The position numbers and the translations under genes are program-made. Shown here in pieces: positions 18,032 through 27,021 of a stretch of DNA of 64,000 bases. Location of the stretch: the NCBI GenBank assembly GCA_033720855.1, contig JAWWBR010000003.1:1-64000 (forward strand), written 5' to 3'. Every line of letters starts with the position of its first letter. Position 1 is the stretch's first letter. The notes below the pieces were generated by a model. It was not told the DNA's origin. It saw only the letters and a list, made by a program, of their open reading frames with translations, and ran no database searches. Origin of the DNA: SMXQ01 sp033720855 (GTDB taxonomy: Bacteria; Pseudomonadota; Alphaproteobacteria; SMXQ01).

Positions 18032-19294
18032 TCAGTCCATGTCGGTAAAGATCAACGAGGCATTGGTCCCGCCAAAACCGAAGGAATTGGAAAGCGCGTT
18101 GCGGATCTTTCGTTCCTTGGCTTGGAGTGGCACCAGATCGATGTCACATCCTTCGGACGGATTTTCAAGATTGAGGGTCGGCGGGACGACCCCGTTATGG
18201 ACGGCGAGAATGCTGAAAATGGCCTCAACCGCCCCGGCCGCGCCCAAGAGGTGGCCGATCGCGGATTTCGTGGACGACATTGAAATCCGATATGCGTGAT
18301 CGCCGAAGAGCCGCTTGACGGCGCCCAACTCGATCTCGTCACCGAGCGGCGTCGAGGTTCCGTGGGCATTGACGTAATCGATGTCTTCGACGTTAAGGCC
18401 GGCGCGACGCAAAGCGCTCTCCATCGCGCGATAGCCGCCGTTGCCGTCCTCCGCCGGAGCGGTGACGTGGTAGGCATCTCCGGACAGGCCGTAGCCGGTG
18501 ATTTCGGCATAGATCTTGGCGTTTCTTTTTTTTGCGTGCTCCAGTTCCTCGAGCACGACCACGCCGGCACCCTCGCCCATTACGAACCCGTCGCGATCCC
18601 GGTCCCATGGCCGCGAGGCCTGTTCGGGCCTGTCATTGAAGTTTGTCGAAAGCGCCCGCGCCGCGGAAAAACCGGCGATGCCCAATCGGCAGACCGCCGC
18701 TTCGGTGCCGCCCGCCACCATGACATCGGCATCATCCATGGTAATCAAGCGCGCCGCATCGCCAATGGCATGGGCCCCGGTGGCGCAGGCCGTCACCACC
18801 GCGTGATTCGGTCCCCGAAACCCGTATTTGATGGAGACGTGCCCGGAAGCGAGGTTGATGAGAGCGGAGGGGATAAAGAACGGGCTGATCCGTCGGGCGC
18901 CGCGTTCCTGCAGGGTGATGGATGACTCGGCGATCGCCGGAAGGCCGCCGATCCCGGACCCGATCATAACCCCCGTGCGGTCGCGATCCTCATCGCCGTC
19001 GGGCATCCAACCGGAATCTTCCACCGCCTGGATCGCCGCTGCGAGCGCGTACACGATGAAGCGGTCCATCTTGCGCTGTTCTTTGGGTTCGACCCAATCA
19101 TTGGCGTTGAAGGTCCCGTTCTCGCCATCGCCCGCCGTCACCTCGCCGGCGATGCGACAGGGAAGGTCGGAGACGTCGAAAGCCTCCACCGCACCGATTC
19201 CGGACTGGCCGTCGATCAAGCGGTCCCAGGTTATTTCGACCCCAGTGCCCAAGGGTGTGATCAGGCCCAGGCCGGTTACGACTACGCGTCTCAT
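18032..19294 (-). CDS. fabF: 3-oxoacyl-ACP synthase II
   Basis: FabF elongates acyl-ACP by condensation with malonyl-ACP in type II fatty-acid synthesis. The 420-residue protein has the active-site Cys in VVTACATGAHAIGDA and the two catalytic His in NAHGTSTPLGD and KSAIGHLLGAAG, plus the C-terminal SNSFGFGGTNASLIF. I chose the ATG at 19294 (MRRVVVTGLG), the normal family start, over the one 21 bases upstream. It follows acpP by 63 bases. Confidence 0.97.
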   Translation of the reverse strand: MRRVVVTGLGLITPLGTGVEITWDRLIDGQSGIGAVEAFDVSDLPCRIAGEVTAGDGENGTFNANDWVEPKEQRKMDRFIVYALAAAIQAVEDSGWMPDGDEDRDRTGVMIGSGIGGLPAIAESSITLQERGARRISPFFIPSALINLASGHVSIKYGFRGPNHAVVTACATGAHAIGDAARLITMDDADVMVAGGTEAAVCRLGIAGFSAARALSTNFNDRPEQASRPWDRDRDGFVMGEGAGVVVLEELEHAKKRNAKIYAEITGYGLSGDAYHVTAPAEDGNGGYRAMESALRRAGLNVEDIDYVNAHGTSTPLGDEIELGAVKRLFGDHAYRISMSSTKSAIGHLLGAAGAVEAIFSILAVHNGVVPPTLNLENPSEGCDIDLVPLQAKERKIRNALSNSFGFGGTNASLIFTDMD

Positions 19295-19357
19295 GAGAGG
19301 CTGTAGACTTCCCAAACGGTTCGCAACGGTATCTGCCGAGCGTCCCGAATCGTCGGT

Positions 19358-19591
19358 TTACGTATGGGATTCGATATAGCCGATGGCATCCTTGACGGTG
19401 AGGATCTTCTCGGCGGCGTCATCGGGGATCTCGCATCCGAATTCCTCTTCGAAAGCCATGACGAGTTCGACGGTATCAAGGCTGTCCGCGCCAAGATCGT
19501 CGATAAAGCTCGCGTTTTCCGTGACCTTTGAATCATCCACGCCAAGGTGTTCTACGACAATCTTGGTCACGCGTTCGGCAATATCGCTCAT
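19358..19591 (-). CDS. acpP: Acyl carrier protein
   Basis: A 77-residue acidic protein that carries growing fatty acyl chains on phosphopantetheine. The attachment Ser is residue 37 in LGADSLDTVELVM. The start MSDIAERVTKIV at 19591 is the family standard and has AAAGATGAAGAA-like purine-rich sequence just upstream. The frame is open a further 87 bases, but that is not coding. It lies between fabG and fabF in the fab cluster. Confidence 0.98.
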   Translation of the reverse strand: MSDIAERVTKIVVEHLGVDDSKVTENASFIDDLGADSLDTVELVMAFEEEFGCEIPDDAAEKILTVKDAIGYIESHT

Positions 19592-19778
19592 TTCTTCATC
19601 TTTCCTCGGATATTGTTCCGGGGGAAAGTCCCCCTGCACAGGTTCCATCGGGTTGGTTCGGCTCTCTTCCCTTGACACTTGCGCCGGTCGCGCACGCTGC
19701 CGAAGCCCTCAGAAACGTGCCGTTGGTATCATACTTTTTTGACCTTGGCCACCCTCCGGCAAACGAGTTGCGGGCCGG

Positions 19779-20519
19779 TCAGATCATGGCCATGCCGCCG
19801 TTAACATGGAGCGTCTGACCTGTGATGTAGGCCGCCTCCTCACTGGCCAAAAACACCGCCGCTGCGGCGATATCGGGAGGCTCTCCAAAACGGCCTTGGG
19901 GGATGGCGGAAAGTATCCGCTCGCGCTGCGCCTCGGTCAGGACGTCGGTCATGGCGGTGGTGATAAAGCCGGGCGCGATGCAGTTCACCGTGATCCCGCG
20001 CGCAGCGACCTCGGCGGCGAGTGACTTGGTCATTCCCGTCAACCCCGCCTTGGATGCCGCGTAGTTGACCTGGCCGGGATTGCCGGTGGCGCCGACGACC
20101 GAGGTGATGGAGATAATCCGGCCCCAGCGCGCTTTCATCATGTTGCGGATGACGGCACGACTGAGGCGGAAAGCGGCGGTCAAATTGACGTCGATGACCG
20201 CTTGCCAGTCATCGTCGCTCATCCGCATCGCCAAACCGTCACGGGTTAGCCCGGCATTGTTGACGAGGACGTCTATGCCGCCCAGGACGTCCTCCGCGGC
20301 GGCGGCGAGGCCCTCCGCGCCGTCCGCGCTACCAAGGTCGGCGGGCACGGCATAGGCCCGATCGCCGAGTTCGTCGGCCAGGCCCTCCAAGGCTTCGGCA
20401 CGCGTGCCCGACAGGGCCACCGCCGCGCCCGCGCCATGTAAAGCGCGGGCGATGGCGCCCCCGATTCCACCACTGGCGCCGGTCACCAGTGCCCCACGGC
20501 CTTCAAGACGGAACATCAC
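19779..20519 (-). CDS. fabG: 3-oxoacyl-ACP reductase
   Basis: FabG reduces 3-oxoacyl-ACP with NADPH. The 246-residue SDR has TGASGGIGGAIA, NNAGLTRDGLAMRM, the catalytic Ser in SITSVVGATGNPGQ, and NYAASKAGLTGMTKSLA. The C-terminus GQTLHVNGGMAMI is typical FabG. ATGs at 20519 and 20516 are equally possible. It follows fabD by 17 bases, and a 187-base gap separates it from acpP. Confidence 0.97.
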   Translation of the reverse strand: MMFRLEGRGALVTGASGGIGGAIARALHGAGAAVALSGTRAEALEGLADELGDRAYAVPADLGSADGAEGLAAAAEDVLGGIDVLVNNAGLTRDGLAMRMSDDDWQAVIDVNLTAAFRLSRAVIRNMMKARWGRIISITSVVGATGNPGQVNYAASKAGLTGMTKSLAAEVAARGITVNCIAPGFITTAMTDVLTEAQRERILSAIPQGRFGEPPDIAAAAVFLASEEAAYITGQTLHVNGGMAMI

Positions 20520-20536
20520 CCCCTCCCCTCGGACGC

Positions 20537-21475
20537 CTAAAGAAAGGCCTCGATATCGTCGGGCCCTGAAAGCGAAAGCGCCTCCAAATCCTTGTCGATT
20601 CGCCGCGCCAGGCCGGACAGCACTTTACCCGCCCCCAGTTCAACCAGACGCCCGACGCCGTGGTCACGCATCCACAAAACCGATTCCCGCCAGCGCACGA
20701 CCCCCGTGACCTGTGCAACGAGTGCCGCCCTGATGTCTTCCGGTGCACTGATTGCCTCCGCCTTGACGTTGGCGACAACCGGAACTGGCGGCACCGCAAT
20801 ATCGACGGAGGCCAATGCGTCCGCCATGACCTCCGCCGCCGGAGCCATCAGGGGACAATGGGACGGGACCGTGACGGGAAGCATCACCGAGCGCCGTGCG
20901 CCCCGCTGCTTGGCGAGCTCGACGGCGCGGGCGACTGCCTCGGCATTGCCGCTCACCACCACTTGTCCTGGCGCATTATCGTTTGCAGCCGTGCATACAT
21001 CGCCCTCGGCCGCGGTTGCGGCGATCTCCGCAACTTCGTCGAAGTCGAGCCCCAGCACCGCCGCCATTGCGCCGACACCGACCGGCGCCGCCTCCTGCAT
21101 CGCCCGCCCTCGCGTCTTCAGCAGGGTCGCAGCATCGGCGAGGGAGATGGAGCCGATGGCCGAGAGGGCCGAATATTCGCCCAAAGAATGTCCCGCGACG
21201 AATCGCGCGCTGCCGCCGAGGTCGAGTCCTCCCTCGCGTTGCAATACCCTCACCACGGCCATGCTGACCGCCATCAGCGCGGGCTGGGCGTTTTCGGTCA
21301 GGGTCAGCACATCATCGGGCCCTTCGAAGATGGTCCTGCTGAGATGCTGTCCCAGGGCCTCGTCGACCTCCTCAAACGTTTGCCGCGCCGAAGCGAAGGC
21401 GGCCGCCAGGTCACGGCCCATGCCGACGGCCTGCGATCCTTGGCCGGGAAACACGAATGCTTGATCCAGAGCCAT
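20537..21475 (-). CDS. fabD: Malonyl-CoA:ACP transacylase
   Basis: FabD loads malonate onto ACP. The 312-residue protein begins with FVFPGQGSQAVGMGRDLA and has the nucleophile Ser in VAGHSLGEYSAL, the Arg in RGRAMQEAAP, and the catalytic His in LPVTVPSHCPLM. It heads the fabD-fabG-acpP-fabF-mltG run on this strand and is divergent from the rpsF operon, with 246 bases between the two start codons. Confidence 0.97.
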   Translation of the reverse strand: MALDQAFVFPGQGSQAVGMGRDLAAAFASARQTFEEVDEALGQHLSRTIFEGPDDVLTLTENAQPALMAVSMAVVRVLQREGGLDLGGSARFVAGHSLGEYSALSAIGSISLADAATLLKTRGRAMQEAAPVGVGAMAAVLGLDFDEVAEIAATAAEGDVCTAANDNAPGQVVVSGNAEAVARAVELAKQRGARRSVMLPVTVPSHCPLMAPAAEVMADALASVDIAVPPVPVVANVKAEAISAPEDIRAALVAQVTGVVRWRESVLWMRDHGVGRLVELGAGKVLSGLARRIDKDLEALSLSGPDDIEAFL

Positions 21476-21564
21476 TTGCGTCCTTTACGCGGATTGACGA
21501 AGGCCGAGTGATAACCTTCTCACCCGCCCTGTCAAGGCCGCGATCCATGATGACTCTGCCGGGG

Positions 21565-21592
21565 TTGATCATCGCCGGCAATTGTGTATATT
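21565..21592 (+). promoter_or_regulatory. Probable sigma-70 promoter of rpsF-rpsR-DUF2232-rplI
   Basis: TTGATC (21565-21570) and TATATT (21587-21592) are separated by 16 bases. Transcription would begin near 21599, giving a leader of about 120 bases before rpsF. This is one of the better -35/-10 pairs in the window. Confidence 0.55.
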
Positions 21593-21599
21593 GCGCCGC

Positions 21600-21721
21600 C
21601 TTGACATTCCTTGCCGGGCGCACGGGCGTGCCGGCTAGGTTCGGAATGCCGGGCTTCGCGACCGGTCAGGAGACGGAGCCAAGGACGCCGGACCAGGAAC
21701 AGCCATAAGGAGTGTTTGTTC
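21600..21721 (+). promoter_or_regulatory. Possible structured leader of the S6/S18 operon
   Basis: The expected 5' leader of rpsF contains G+C-rich complementary segments (around GGGCGCACGGGCGTGCCGGC and CCGGGCTTCGCGACCGG). S6:S18 complexes autoregulate their operon through a leader motif in many bacteria. I cannot fold it reliably by eye, so this is only a candidate. Confidence 0.25.
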
Positions 21722-22189
21722 ATGCCGCTTTACGAAAGCGTGTTCATCGCACGCCAGGACATATCCTCGTCGCAAGCCGAGGCCCTGGCGGACAGTTTCG
21801 CCGATATCGTCTCCAATTCCGGGGGCACCGTTTCCAAAAAGGAATACTGGGGCCTGCGTAACCTCGCCTACCGCATCAAGAAGAACCGCAAAGGCCATTA
21901 CACGCTCCTCAACATCGATGCTCCGGCCGGAGCGATCGCAGAGATGGAACGCAACATGCGCCTGCACGAAGACGTCTTGCGCTTCCTGACGGTGCGTGTC
22001 GATGACCTCAACGAAGGACCCTCGCCCATTCTCAGAAGCCGCGAGGAGCGGGGTGCGCGCGGTGGACGGGGTCGGCGCGAGGATGGCGACCGCCCGCGCC
22101 GCGACGACCAGCCCAAACCCCAGCGTGCCGAAGCCAAACCAGCCGCTGAAAACAAAGCCGAAAAAGCGACAGAGGGAGAAGATCAATGA
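21722..22189 (+). CDS. rpsF: 30S ribosomal protein S6
   Basis: S6 binds 16S rRNA with S18 on the platform of the small subunit. The 155-residue protein has the conserved core MPLYESVFIARQDISSSQAEAL, YWGLRNLAYRIKKNRKGHYTLL and the LRFLTVRVD strand. After about residue 100 it carries a long charged tail rich in Arg, Lys, Glu and Ala, longer than the roughly 95-135 residues common for S6. AAGGAG precedes the ATG. The stop overlaps rpsR as ATGA. Confidence 0.97.
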   Translation: MPLYESVFIARQDISSSQAEALADSFADIVSNSGGTVSKKEYWGLRNLAYRIKKNRKGHYTLLNIDAPAGAIAEMERNMRLHEDVLRFLTVRVDDLNEGPSPILRSREERGARGGRGRREDGDRPRRDDQPKPQRAEAKPAAENKAEKATEGEDQ

Positions 22190-22425
22190 GAGGCCCCGGT
22201 GCACGCCGTCCGTTTTTCCGGCGCCGCAAGACGTGTCCGTTTTCCGGCCCCAATGCGCCGAAGATCGACTACAAGGACGTCCGTCTCTTGCAGCGGTTCG
22301 TCTCCGAGCGCGGCAAAATCGTCCCCAGCCGCATCACTGCCGTGTCCAACAAGAAGCAGCGGGAACTCGCCAAGGCGATCAAACGGGCCCGGCACCTGGC
22401 GTTACTGCCGTTCGTGGTGAGCTAG
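22186..22425 (+). CDS. rpsR: 30S ribosomal protein S18
   Basis: S18 is the S6 partner on the 30S platform. The 79-residue protein has the typical basic N-terminus RRPFFRRRKTCPFSG, the NAPKIDYKDVRLLQRFVSERGKIVPSRIT core and KKQRELAKAIKRARHLALLPFV at the C-terminus. Only one Cys is present near the N-terminus, so a zinc site is unlikely. It overlaps rpsF by four bases. Confidence 0.98.
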   Translation: MRGPGARRPFFRRRKTCPFSGPNAPKIDYKDVRLLQRFVSERGKIVPSRITAVSNKKQRELAKAIKRARHLALLPFVVS

Positions 22426-22470
22426 CGGACATCGTGGGCCCGGCGCAACCAGCCCGGCCGGGACTGAGAC

Positions 22471-23400
22471 ATGACACGGGATTTTGCGATCGCGGCAGCC
22501 GGAGGGCTTTTGAGTGCGCTCCTCTATCTGTCGGCGCCTTGGGGGTTATTCGGTCCGTTATTGGCGCTTTTTTCGCCCTTCCCGCTGTTCGCCGTGGGAT
22601 TTGGCCTGGGCCTCACCGCCTGCGCCCTGGCCGTAGCGGCCGCGCTCCTTACCGCAGCGGTCCTGGGCGGCCTCAGCGGCATGCTTCTGTTCGCCGTGAT
22701 TTACGGCGTGCCAGCCTTGATGATCGTGCGGTTCGCGCTCCTCAGCCGGCCCAACGCCGAAGGACAGACCGAATGGTACCCGCCGGGACTTTTGTTGACT
22801 TGGATCGCCCTTTATGCCGCGGGCGCCTTCGTGGCAACGGCTATCTTCATTACGGGTCCGGACGGGCTGGAGCGCGCGATTTCCCAGCACATCGACTCGC
22901 TCCGCGAGATTTTCCCGCGATCTGGACAGGACGGGGCGCCGATCGATCAAGCGTTGGCGGCGACAAAACCGCTGTTTCCGTTCCTCGTTGCAACCTGGTG
23001 GATGGCATTCACCATCGTCAATGGCACCCTTGCCCAGGGGGTCCTCGAACGCCGCGGCTTGGCTCTACGACCCTCTCCCGATCTCACCACCACCGCCTTG
23101 CCTCACTGGTTCGCCGGCGTGATGGTTGCCGCGATAGTGGTGGCCTTGCTAGGATCGGGGTGGCTCAGCTTCTTGGGGGGCAATGTCGCGCGCATCCTCT
23201 GCGTTCCGTATTTCCTGGTAGGGCTCGCGGTGGTGCATTCGGTTTCGACGGCATGGCCAGGCAGAAGGGCGATCCTGTTTGCCGTATACCTCCTCTTGTT
23301 GCTGCTGGGCTGGATCGCGGTGGTGGTGGTTGCCGGACTTGGTTTTTTGGATTATTGGGCCGGTTTGAGACAGCGTTTCGGCCGCCCCGACCGCGGTTGA
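22471..23400 (+). CDS. DUF2232 family polytopic membrane protein
   Basis: A 309-residue protein with about eight hydrophobic helices, matching the DUF2232 (YybS-like) family. The family is regularly found between rpsR and rplI in alphaproteobacteria, but its function is unknown. It has the usual pattern of N-terminal paired helices, a soluble loop at residues ~135-170 and a helical C-terminus. The fixed location suggests co-expression with ribosomal proteins; no enzymatic motif is seen. Confidence 0.88.
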   Translation: MTRDFAIAAAGGLLSALLYLSAPWGLFGPLLALFSPFPLFAVGFGLGLTACALAVAAALLTAAVLGGLSGMLLFAVIYGVPALMIVRFALLSRPNAEGQTEWYPPGLLLTWIALYAAGAFVATAIFITGPDGLERAISQHIDSLREIFPRSGQDGAPIDQALAATKPLFPFLVATWWMAFTIVNGTLAQGVLERRGLALRPSPDLTTTALPHWFAGVMVAAIVVALLGSGWLSFLGGNVARILCVPYFLVGLAVVHSVSTAWPGRRAILFAVYLLLLLLGWIAVVVVAGLGFLDYWAGLRQRFGRPDRG

Positions 23401-23415
23401 GAAAGGAAAGAGGTT

Positions 23416-24084
23416 ATGGAAGTCATCTTGTTGGAGCGGATTGAAAAACTCGGTCAGATGGGAGACATCGTCAACGTCAAGGCAGGCTATGCACGGAATT
23501 TCCTGCTGCCGCAAAACAAGGCGTTGAGGGCGACAGCCCAAAACCGGGAGCAGTTCGAGGCGCGGCGCGCCGAATTGGAAACCGCCAACGCGGAACGGCG
23601 GTCCTTGGCGGAAAAGGCCGCCACGGGCATAGAAGGCAGTTCGGTGGTCTTGGTCCGCCAAGCAAGCGACGCCGGCCAACTCTACGGTTCGGTCCGTCCC
23701 CGCGACATTGCCAATGCACTCAACGAACAAGGCGCCGAAATCGACCGTACCCAGGTCAAGCTTGACACCCCCATAAAGATGATCGGGCTTCATACCGTGC
23801 GTATCGCCGTCCACCCCGAAGTGGTGGTGGAAATTACGGCAAACGTCGCCCGCTCCGAAGATGAAGCGGAGCTCCAGGCCCAGGGCAAGTCCTTGATCGA
23901 CGCTGACGCAGAGGAGACCGAGGCCGATTACGAGGAGGCCTTGGAGGCCGAAGAAGAGAAGATCGCGGGTGAGGTCGAAGACCTGACCGAGGAGGAAGAG
24001 GCCGGTTCCACGAACGTCGCCATGGAGGCGGCGGAGGATCAGGCAGGGGCAGACTCAGGTGAAGAGGAGTCCCGCGCCACATGA
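23416..24084 (+). CDS. rplI: 50S ribosomal protein L9 with long acidic tail
   Basis: L9 binds 23S rRNA and reaches over the 50S surface, helping to hold frame. The N-terminal domain MEVILLERIEKLGQMGDIVNVKAGYARNFLLP and the C-terminal domain near IKMIGLHTVRIAVHPEV are canonical. At 222 residues it is about 70 longer than usual: after residue ~150 comes a Glu/Ala-rich tail ending in EEESRAT. The tail resembles those of other alphaproteobacterial L9 proteins. GAAAGGAAAGAGG precedes the ATG. Confidence 0.97.
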   Translation: MEVILLERIEKLGQMGDIVNVKAGYARNFLLPQNKALRATAQNREQFEARRAELETANAERRSLAEKAATGIEGSSVVLVRQASDAGQLYGSVRPRDIANALNEQGAEIDRTQVKLDTPIKMIGLHTVRIAVHPEVVVEITANVARSEDEAELQAQGKSLIDADAEETEADYEEALEAEEEKIAGEVEDLTEEEEAGSTNVAMEAAEDQAGADSGEEESRAT

Positions 24085-24132
24085 CAGGTTGACGCGATGC
24101 CCTAGCGCGGAGACCCGACAGGGGGAGGGGAG

Positions 24133-25362
24133 ATGCTGCTTGCACGTTTGTTGAGGAAGCTGGTCCGTTCCGGGTCATTGACCTTGATTGACGCCAAGGG
24201 CGGAGAGCACCAGATCGGGGATGGGACGGGCCCCCAAGTCACGATAAAGGTCCACGACCAGCTGACTCAGCTGAAAATCAGCGTCAATCCCGCGCTCTAT
24301 GTCGGCGAGGCCTATATGGACGGCACCCTGACCATCGAGCAAGGGACCCTGTATGATTTTCTCGACCTCGCCACGCGCAGCGTGTGGGACCCCGGGAACA
24401 ACAGCATCATCACCGCGCTGGTCTCGATGCGAAACATCGTCCGCTTCCTGCGCCAACGCAACCCCCTGGGTCGCGCGAAATCCAACGTTGCGCATCATTA
24501 CGACCTCTCAGACGCGCTCTACGATTTGTTCCTCGATTCCGATCGCCAATATTCCTGCGCGTATTTCGCACATCCGGACCAGGCCCTCGAAGAAGCCCAG
24601 GAAAACAAGAAACGGCATATTGCCGCCAAGTTGCTGCTCGACCGGCCGGGGCTCAGGGTGTTGGATATCGGTTGCGGTTGGGGCGGCCTGGCCCTCTATC
24701 TTGCCGCCGAAACCGGCGCCCAGGTGACCGGCATTACGCTTTCGGAAGAACAACTGAAGGCCGCACGCCTGCGCGCCGAGCGGGCTGGCCTCGCCGACAA
24801 GGTCAGCTTCCATCTGCGTGACTACCGCCTGGAACAGGGCGTTTATGATCGTATCGTCTCGGTTGGAATGTTCGAACATGTCGGGACGCCGCATTACTCG
24901 GCCTATTTCGGGAAAATTCGCGAGCTGCTGACCGACGACGGTGTCGCCTTGCTTCATACCATCGGCCGCGCGGACAAGGCCGGATCCACCAATCCCTGGA
25001 TCGAAAAATACATTTTCCCGGGGGGGTACACGCCCGCCCTGTCCGAAGTCATGCCGCATATCGAGCGGCAGATGCTTTTTGTGACCGATATCGAGGTCTT
25101 AAGGCTCCATTACGCGTACACGCTGCGCGAATGGCGGCGGCGTTTCATGGAAAACCGTGATCGCATCAAGGACATTTACGACGAGCGGTTCTGCCGCATG
25201 TGGGAATTCTATCTCGCCGGCGCGGAGAACGCCTTCCGCAATGAATATCAGGTCGTGTTTCAATTACAGATGACCAAGGATCAGGAGGCGGTGCCTCTGG
25301 TCCGCGATTACATCACCGACTGGGAACGGACCCACCGCACCAAATCGGCCGCCGCCCAATAG
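24133..25362 (+). CDS. cfa: Cyclopropane-fatty-acyl-phospholipid synthase
   Basis: Cfa methylenates double bonds of membrane phospholipid acyl chains with SAM, usually in stationary phase or acid stress. The 409-residue protein has VAHHYDLSDALYDLFLDS, the SAM-binding LDIGCGWGGLALYLA, GITLSEEQLKAAR, and the active-site region VSVGMFEHVG. The C-terminal CRMWEFYLAGAENAF is typical. A strong GGGGGAGGGGAG lies before the ATG. It is a singleton between rplI and dnaB. Confidence 0.95.
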   Translation: MLLARLLRKLVRSGSLTLIDAKGGEHQIGDGTGPQVTIKVHDQLTQLKISVNPALYVGEAYMDGTLTIEQGTLYDFLDLATRSVWDPGNNSIITALVSMRNIVRFLRQRNPLGRAKSNVAHHYDLSDALYDLFLDSDRQYSCAYFAHPDQALEEAQENKKRHIAAKLLLDRPGLRVLDIGCGWGGLALYLAAETGAQVTGITLSEEQLKAARLRAERAGLADKVSFHLRDYRLEQGVYDRIVSVGMFEHVGTPHYSAYFGKIRELLTDDGVALLHTIGRADKAGSTNPWIEKYIFPGGYTPALSEVMPHIERQMLFVTDIEVLRLHYAYTLREWRRRFMENRDRIKDIYDERFCRMWEFYLAGAENAFRNEYQVVFQLQMTKDQEAVPLVRDYITDWERTHRTKSAAAQ

Positions 25363-25419
25363 GGCCGAGGGGCGTATTTCGCGAATTTTCTTGGCGGCTT
25401 TTCCCCACTAGTACTAGGC

Positions 25420-25428
25420 TGTGGATTA
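25420..25428 (-). promoter_or_regulatory. DnaA-box-like 9-mer upstream of dnaB
   Basis: TGTGGATTA differs at one position from the complement of the consensus DnaA box (TGTGGATAA). It lies 76 bases before the dnaB ATG, next to the perfect palindrome CTAGTACTAG (25408-25417). A single near-match can occur by chance. Confidence 0.25.
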
Positions 25429-25503
25429 TTTTCCTGTGGGTCCAGGCCCGCCAGGCCGTTTTCCGCTTTGGGCACGAAACGGCCTTCTGTAAGTTTCGCG
25501 GTC

Positions 25504-27021
25504 ATGGTTGATGTAACGCCCGATTCGAAAATTACCCCGCTGAGAGATGGTGACGGCCCGGATACGGTCGCCAACCTGCCCCATAACTTCGAGGCCGAAC
25601 AGGCATTGCTCGGCGCCATCCTGATCAATAATGATGCCTATAACCGGGTCTCGGAATTCCTCAAGCCGGAGCACTTTTACGACCCCGTTCACGGGCGTAT
25701 TTTTGCCGCCTGTGCGACCCTGATCGAACGGCATCAGATTGCCAACCCGGTCACCCTCAAACCGTTGTTCGAGGCCGACGAATCCCTCTCCGACGCCGGC
25801 GGAGCCAAGTATCTGGCGCGGCTCGCGGCATCGGCGGTGACGGTGATCAACGCCGCCGATTACGGGCGGACCGTGTTCGACCTTCACCTCAGGCGGCAAC
25901 TCATCGAATTATCCTTGGAAATGCGGGATCAGGCGCTTGACCCCGATCTCGAGTCCAGCGGCCAACAGCAGATCGAGGCCGTCGAGCAGCAGCTTTTCGA
26001 CCTCGCCACCACCGGCGAATACGAAGGCGGGTTTCGCTCCTTCACCGACGTGCTCACCAGCGCCATAGAGATCGCCGAGGCCGCATACAAGCGGGAGGGT
26101 CAGCTCACCGGCGTGGCCACCGGGTTCAGCGATCTGGACAGGCTCCTGGGCGGCTTGCAACGCTCGGATCTGGTGATCCTGGCCGGCCGTCCCTCCATGG
26201 GCAAGACGGCGCTGGCGACCAATATCGCCTACCATGCGGCCCGCGTCTGCCGCCGGGAAAACGATGACCAAGGACACGTCACGGTAACCGACGGCGCCGT
26301 GGTGGGCTTCTTCTCGTTGGAAATGTCGGCCGAGCAGCTGGCAACGCGGATCCTCTCGGAGGCGGCAGGGGTTAGCTCCGATAAGGTGCGCAAGGGCGAT
26401 CTTTCCAACGCCGATTTCCAGAAGGTGGTGGAGGCCAATCAGGTTCTGGCCAAGATCCCCTTCTTCATCGACGACACGCCCGCGCTTTCGGTGGCGCAGC
26501 TCAGGACCCGCGCACGGCGCCTGAAACGCCAACAATCCCTGGGCCTTGTGGTGGTCGACTACCTGCAGCTGCTGCGCCCCTCCTCCACACGGGCCAGCGA
26601 CAACCGGGTGCAGGAAATCTCCGATATCACCCGCGGCCTCAAGGCGCTGGCCAAGGAGCTCGATGTCCCCGTGCTGGCGCTGTCGCAGCTGTCCCGCGCG
26701 GTCGAACAGCGCGAGGACAAGCGCCCGCAATTGGCCGATCTCCGGGAATCGGGCTCCATCGAACAGGACGCCGATGTGGTCGCATTCATCTATCGACCCG
26801 AATATTACCTCTCGCGCCTGGAACCGGAGGAGCACGGCACCGAAGCGTACGAGAAATGGCAGGCGAGGATGGAAGAGGTCCACAATCTCGCCGAGGTGAT
26901 CATCGGCAAGCAGCGCCATGGCCCGACGGGGACGATCAAGCTGGTCTTCGAGGGCGAGTTGACACGGTTTTCGGATCACGCACGGGACGATCAGATTCCC
27001 GACCAGGATGTCCCGTTCTAG
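25504..27021 (+). CDS. dnaB: Replicative DNA helicase DnaB
   Basis: DnaB is the hexameric helicase of the replication fork. The 505-residue protein has the N-terminal domain LPHNFEAEQALLGAILINNDAY, a linker, then the RecA-like domain with Walker A AGRPSMGKTALATNIAYH, Walker B LVVVDYLQLL, and SQLSRAVEQREDKRPQLADLRESGSIEQDAD. I chose the ATG at 25504; a TTG 36 bases upstream adds residues that do not look like the family. It overlaps alr by 14 bases. Confidence 0.97.
   Translation: MVDVTPDSKITPLRDGDGPDTVANLPHNFEAEQALLGAILINNDAYNRVSEFLKPEHFYDPVHGRIFAACATLIERHQIANPVTLKPLFEADESLSDAGGAKYLARLAASAVTVINAADYGRTVFDLHLRRQLIELSLEMRDQALDPDLESSGQQQIEAVEQQLFDLATTGEYEGGFRSFTDVLTSAIEIAEAAYKREGQLTGVATGFSDLDRLLGGLQRSDLVILAGRPSMGKTALATNIAYHAARVCRRENDDQGHVTVTDGAVVGFFSLEMSAEQLATRILSEAAGVSSDKVRKGDLSNADFQKVVEANQVLAKIPFFIDDTPALSVAQLRTRARRLKRQQSLGLVVVDYLQLLRPSSTRASDNRVQEISDITRGLKALAKELDVPVLALSQLSRAVEQREDKRPQLADLRESGSIEQDADVVAFIYRPEYYLSRLEPEEHGTEAYEKWQARMEEVHNLAEVIIGKQRHGPTGTIKLVFEGELTRFSDHARDDQIPDQDVPF

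Noticed and set aside
19592..19778. TATGAT on the minus strand between fabG and acpP as an acpP promoter.
   Set aside because: No acceptable -35 hexamer is found 16-18 bases upstream, so I did not list it.
21996..23444. Plus-strand frame of 482 codons spanning rpsF to rplI.
   Set aside because: Out of frame with rpsF, rpsR and DUF2232, all of which match known families and overlap neatly.
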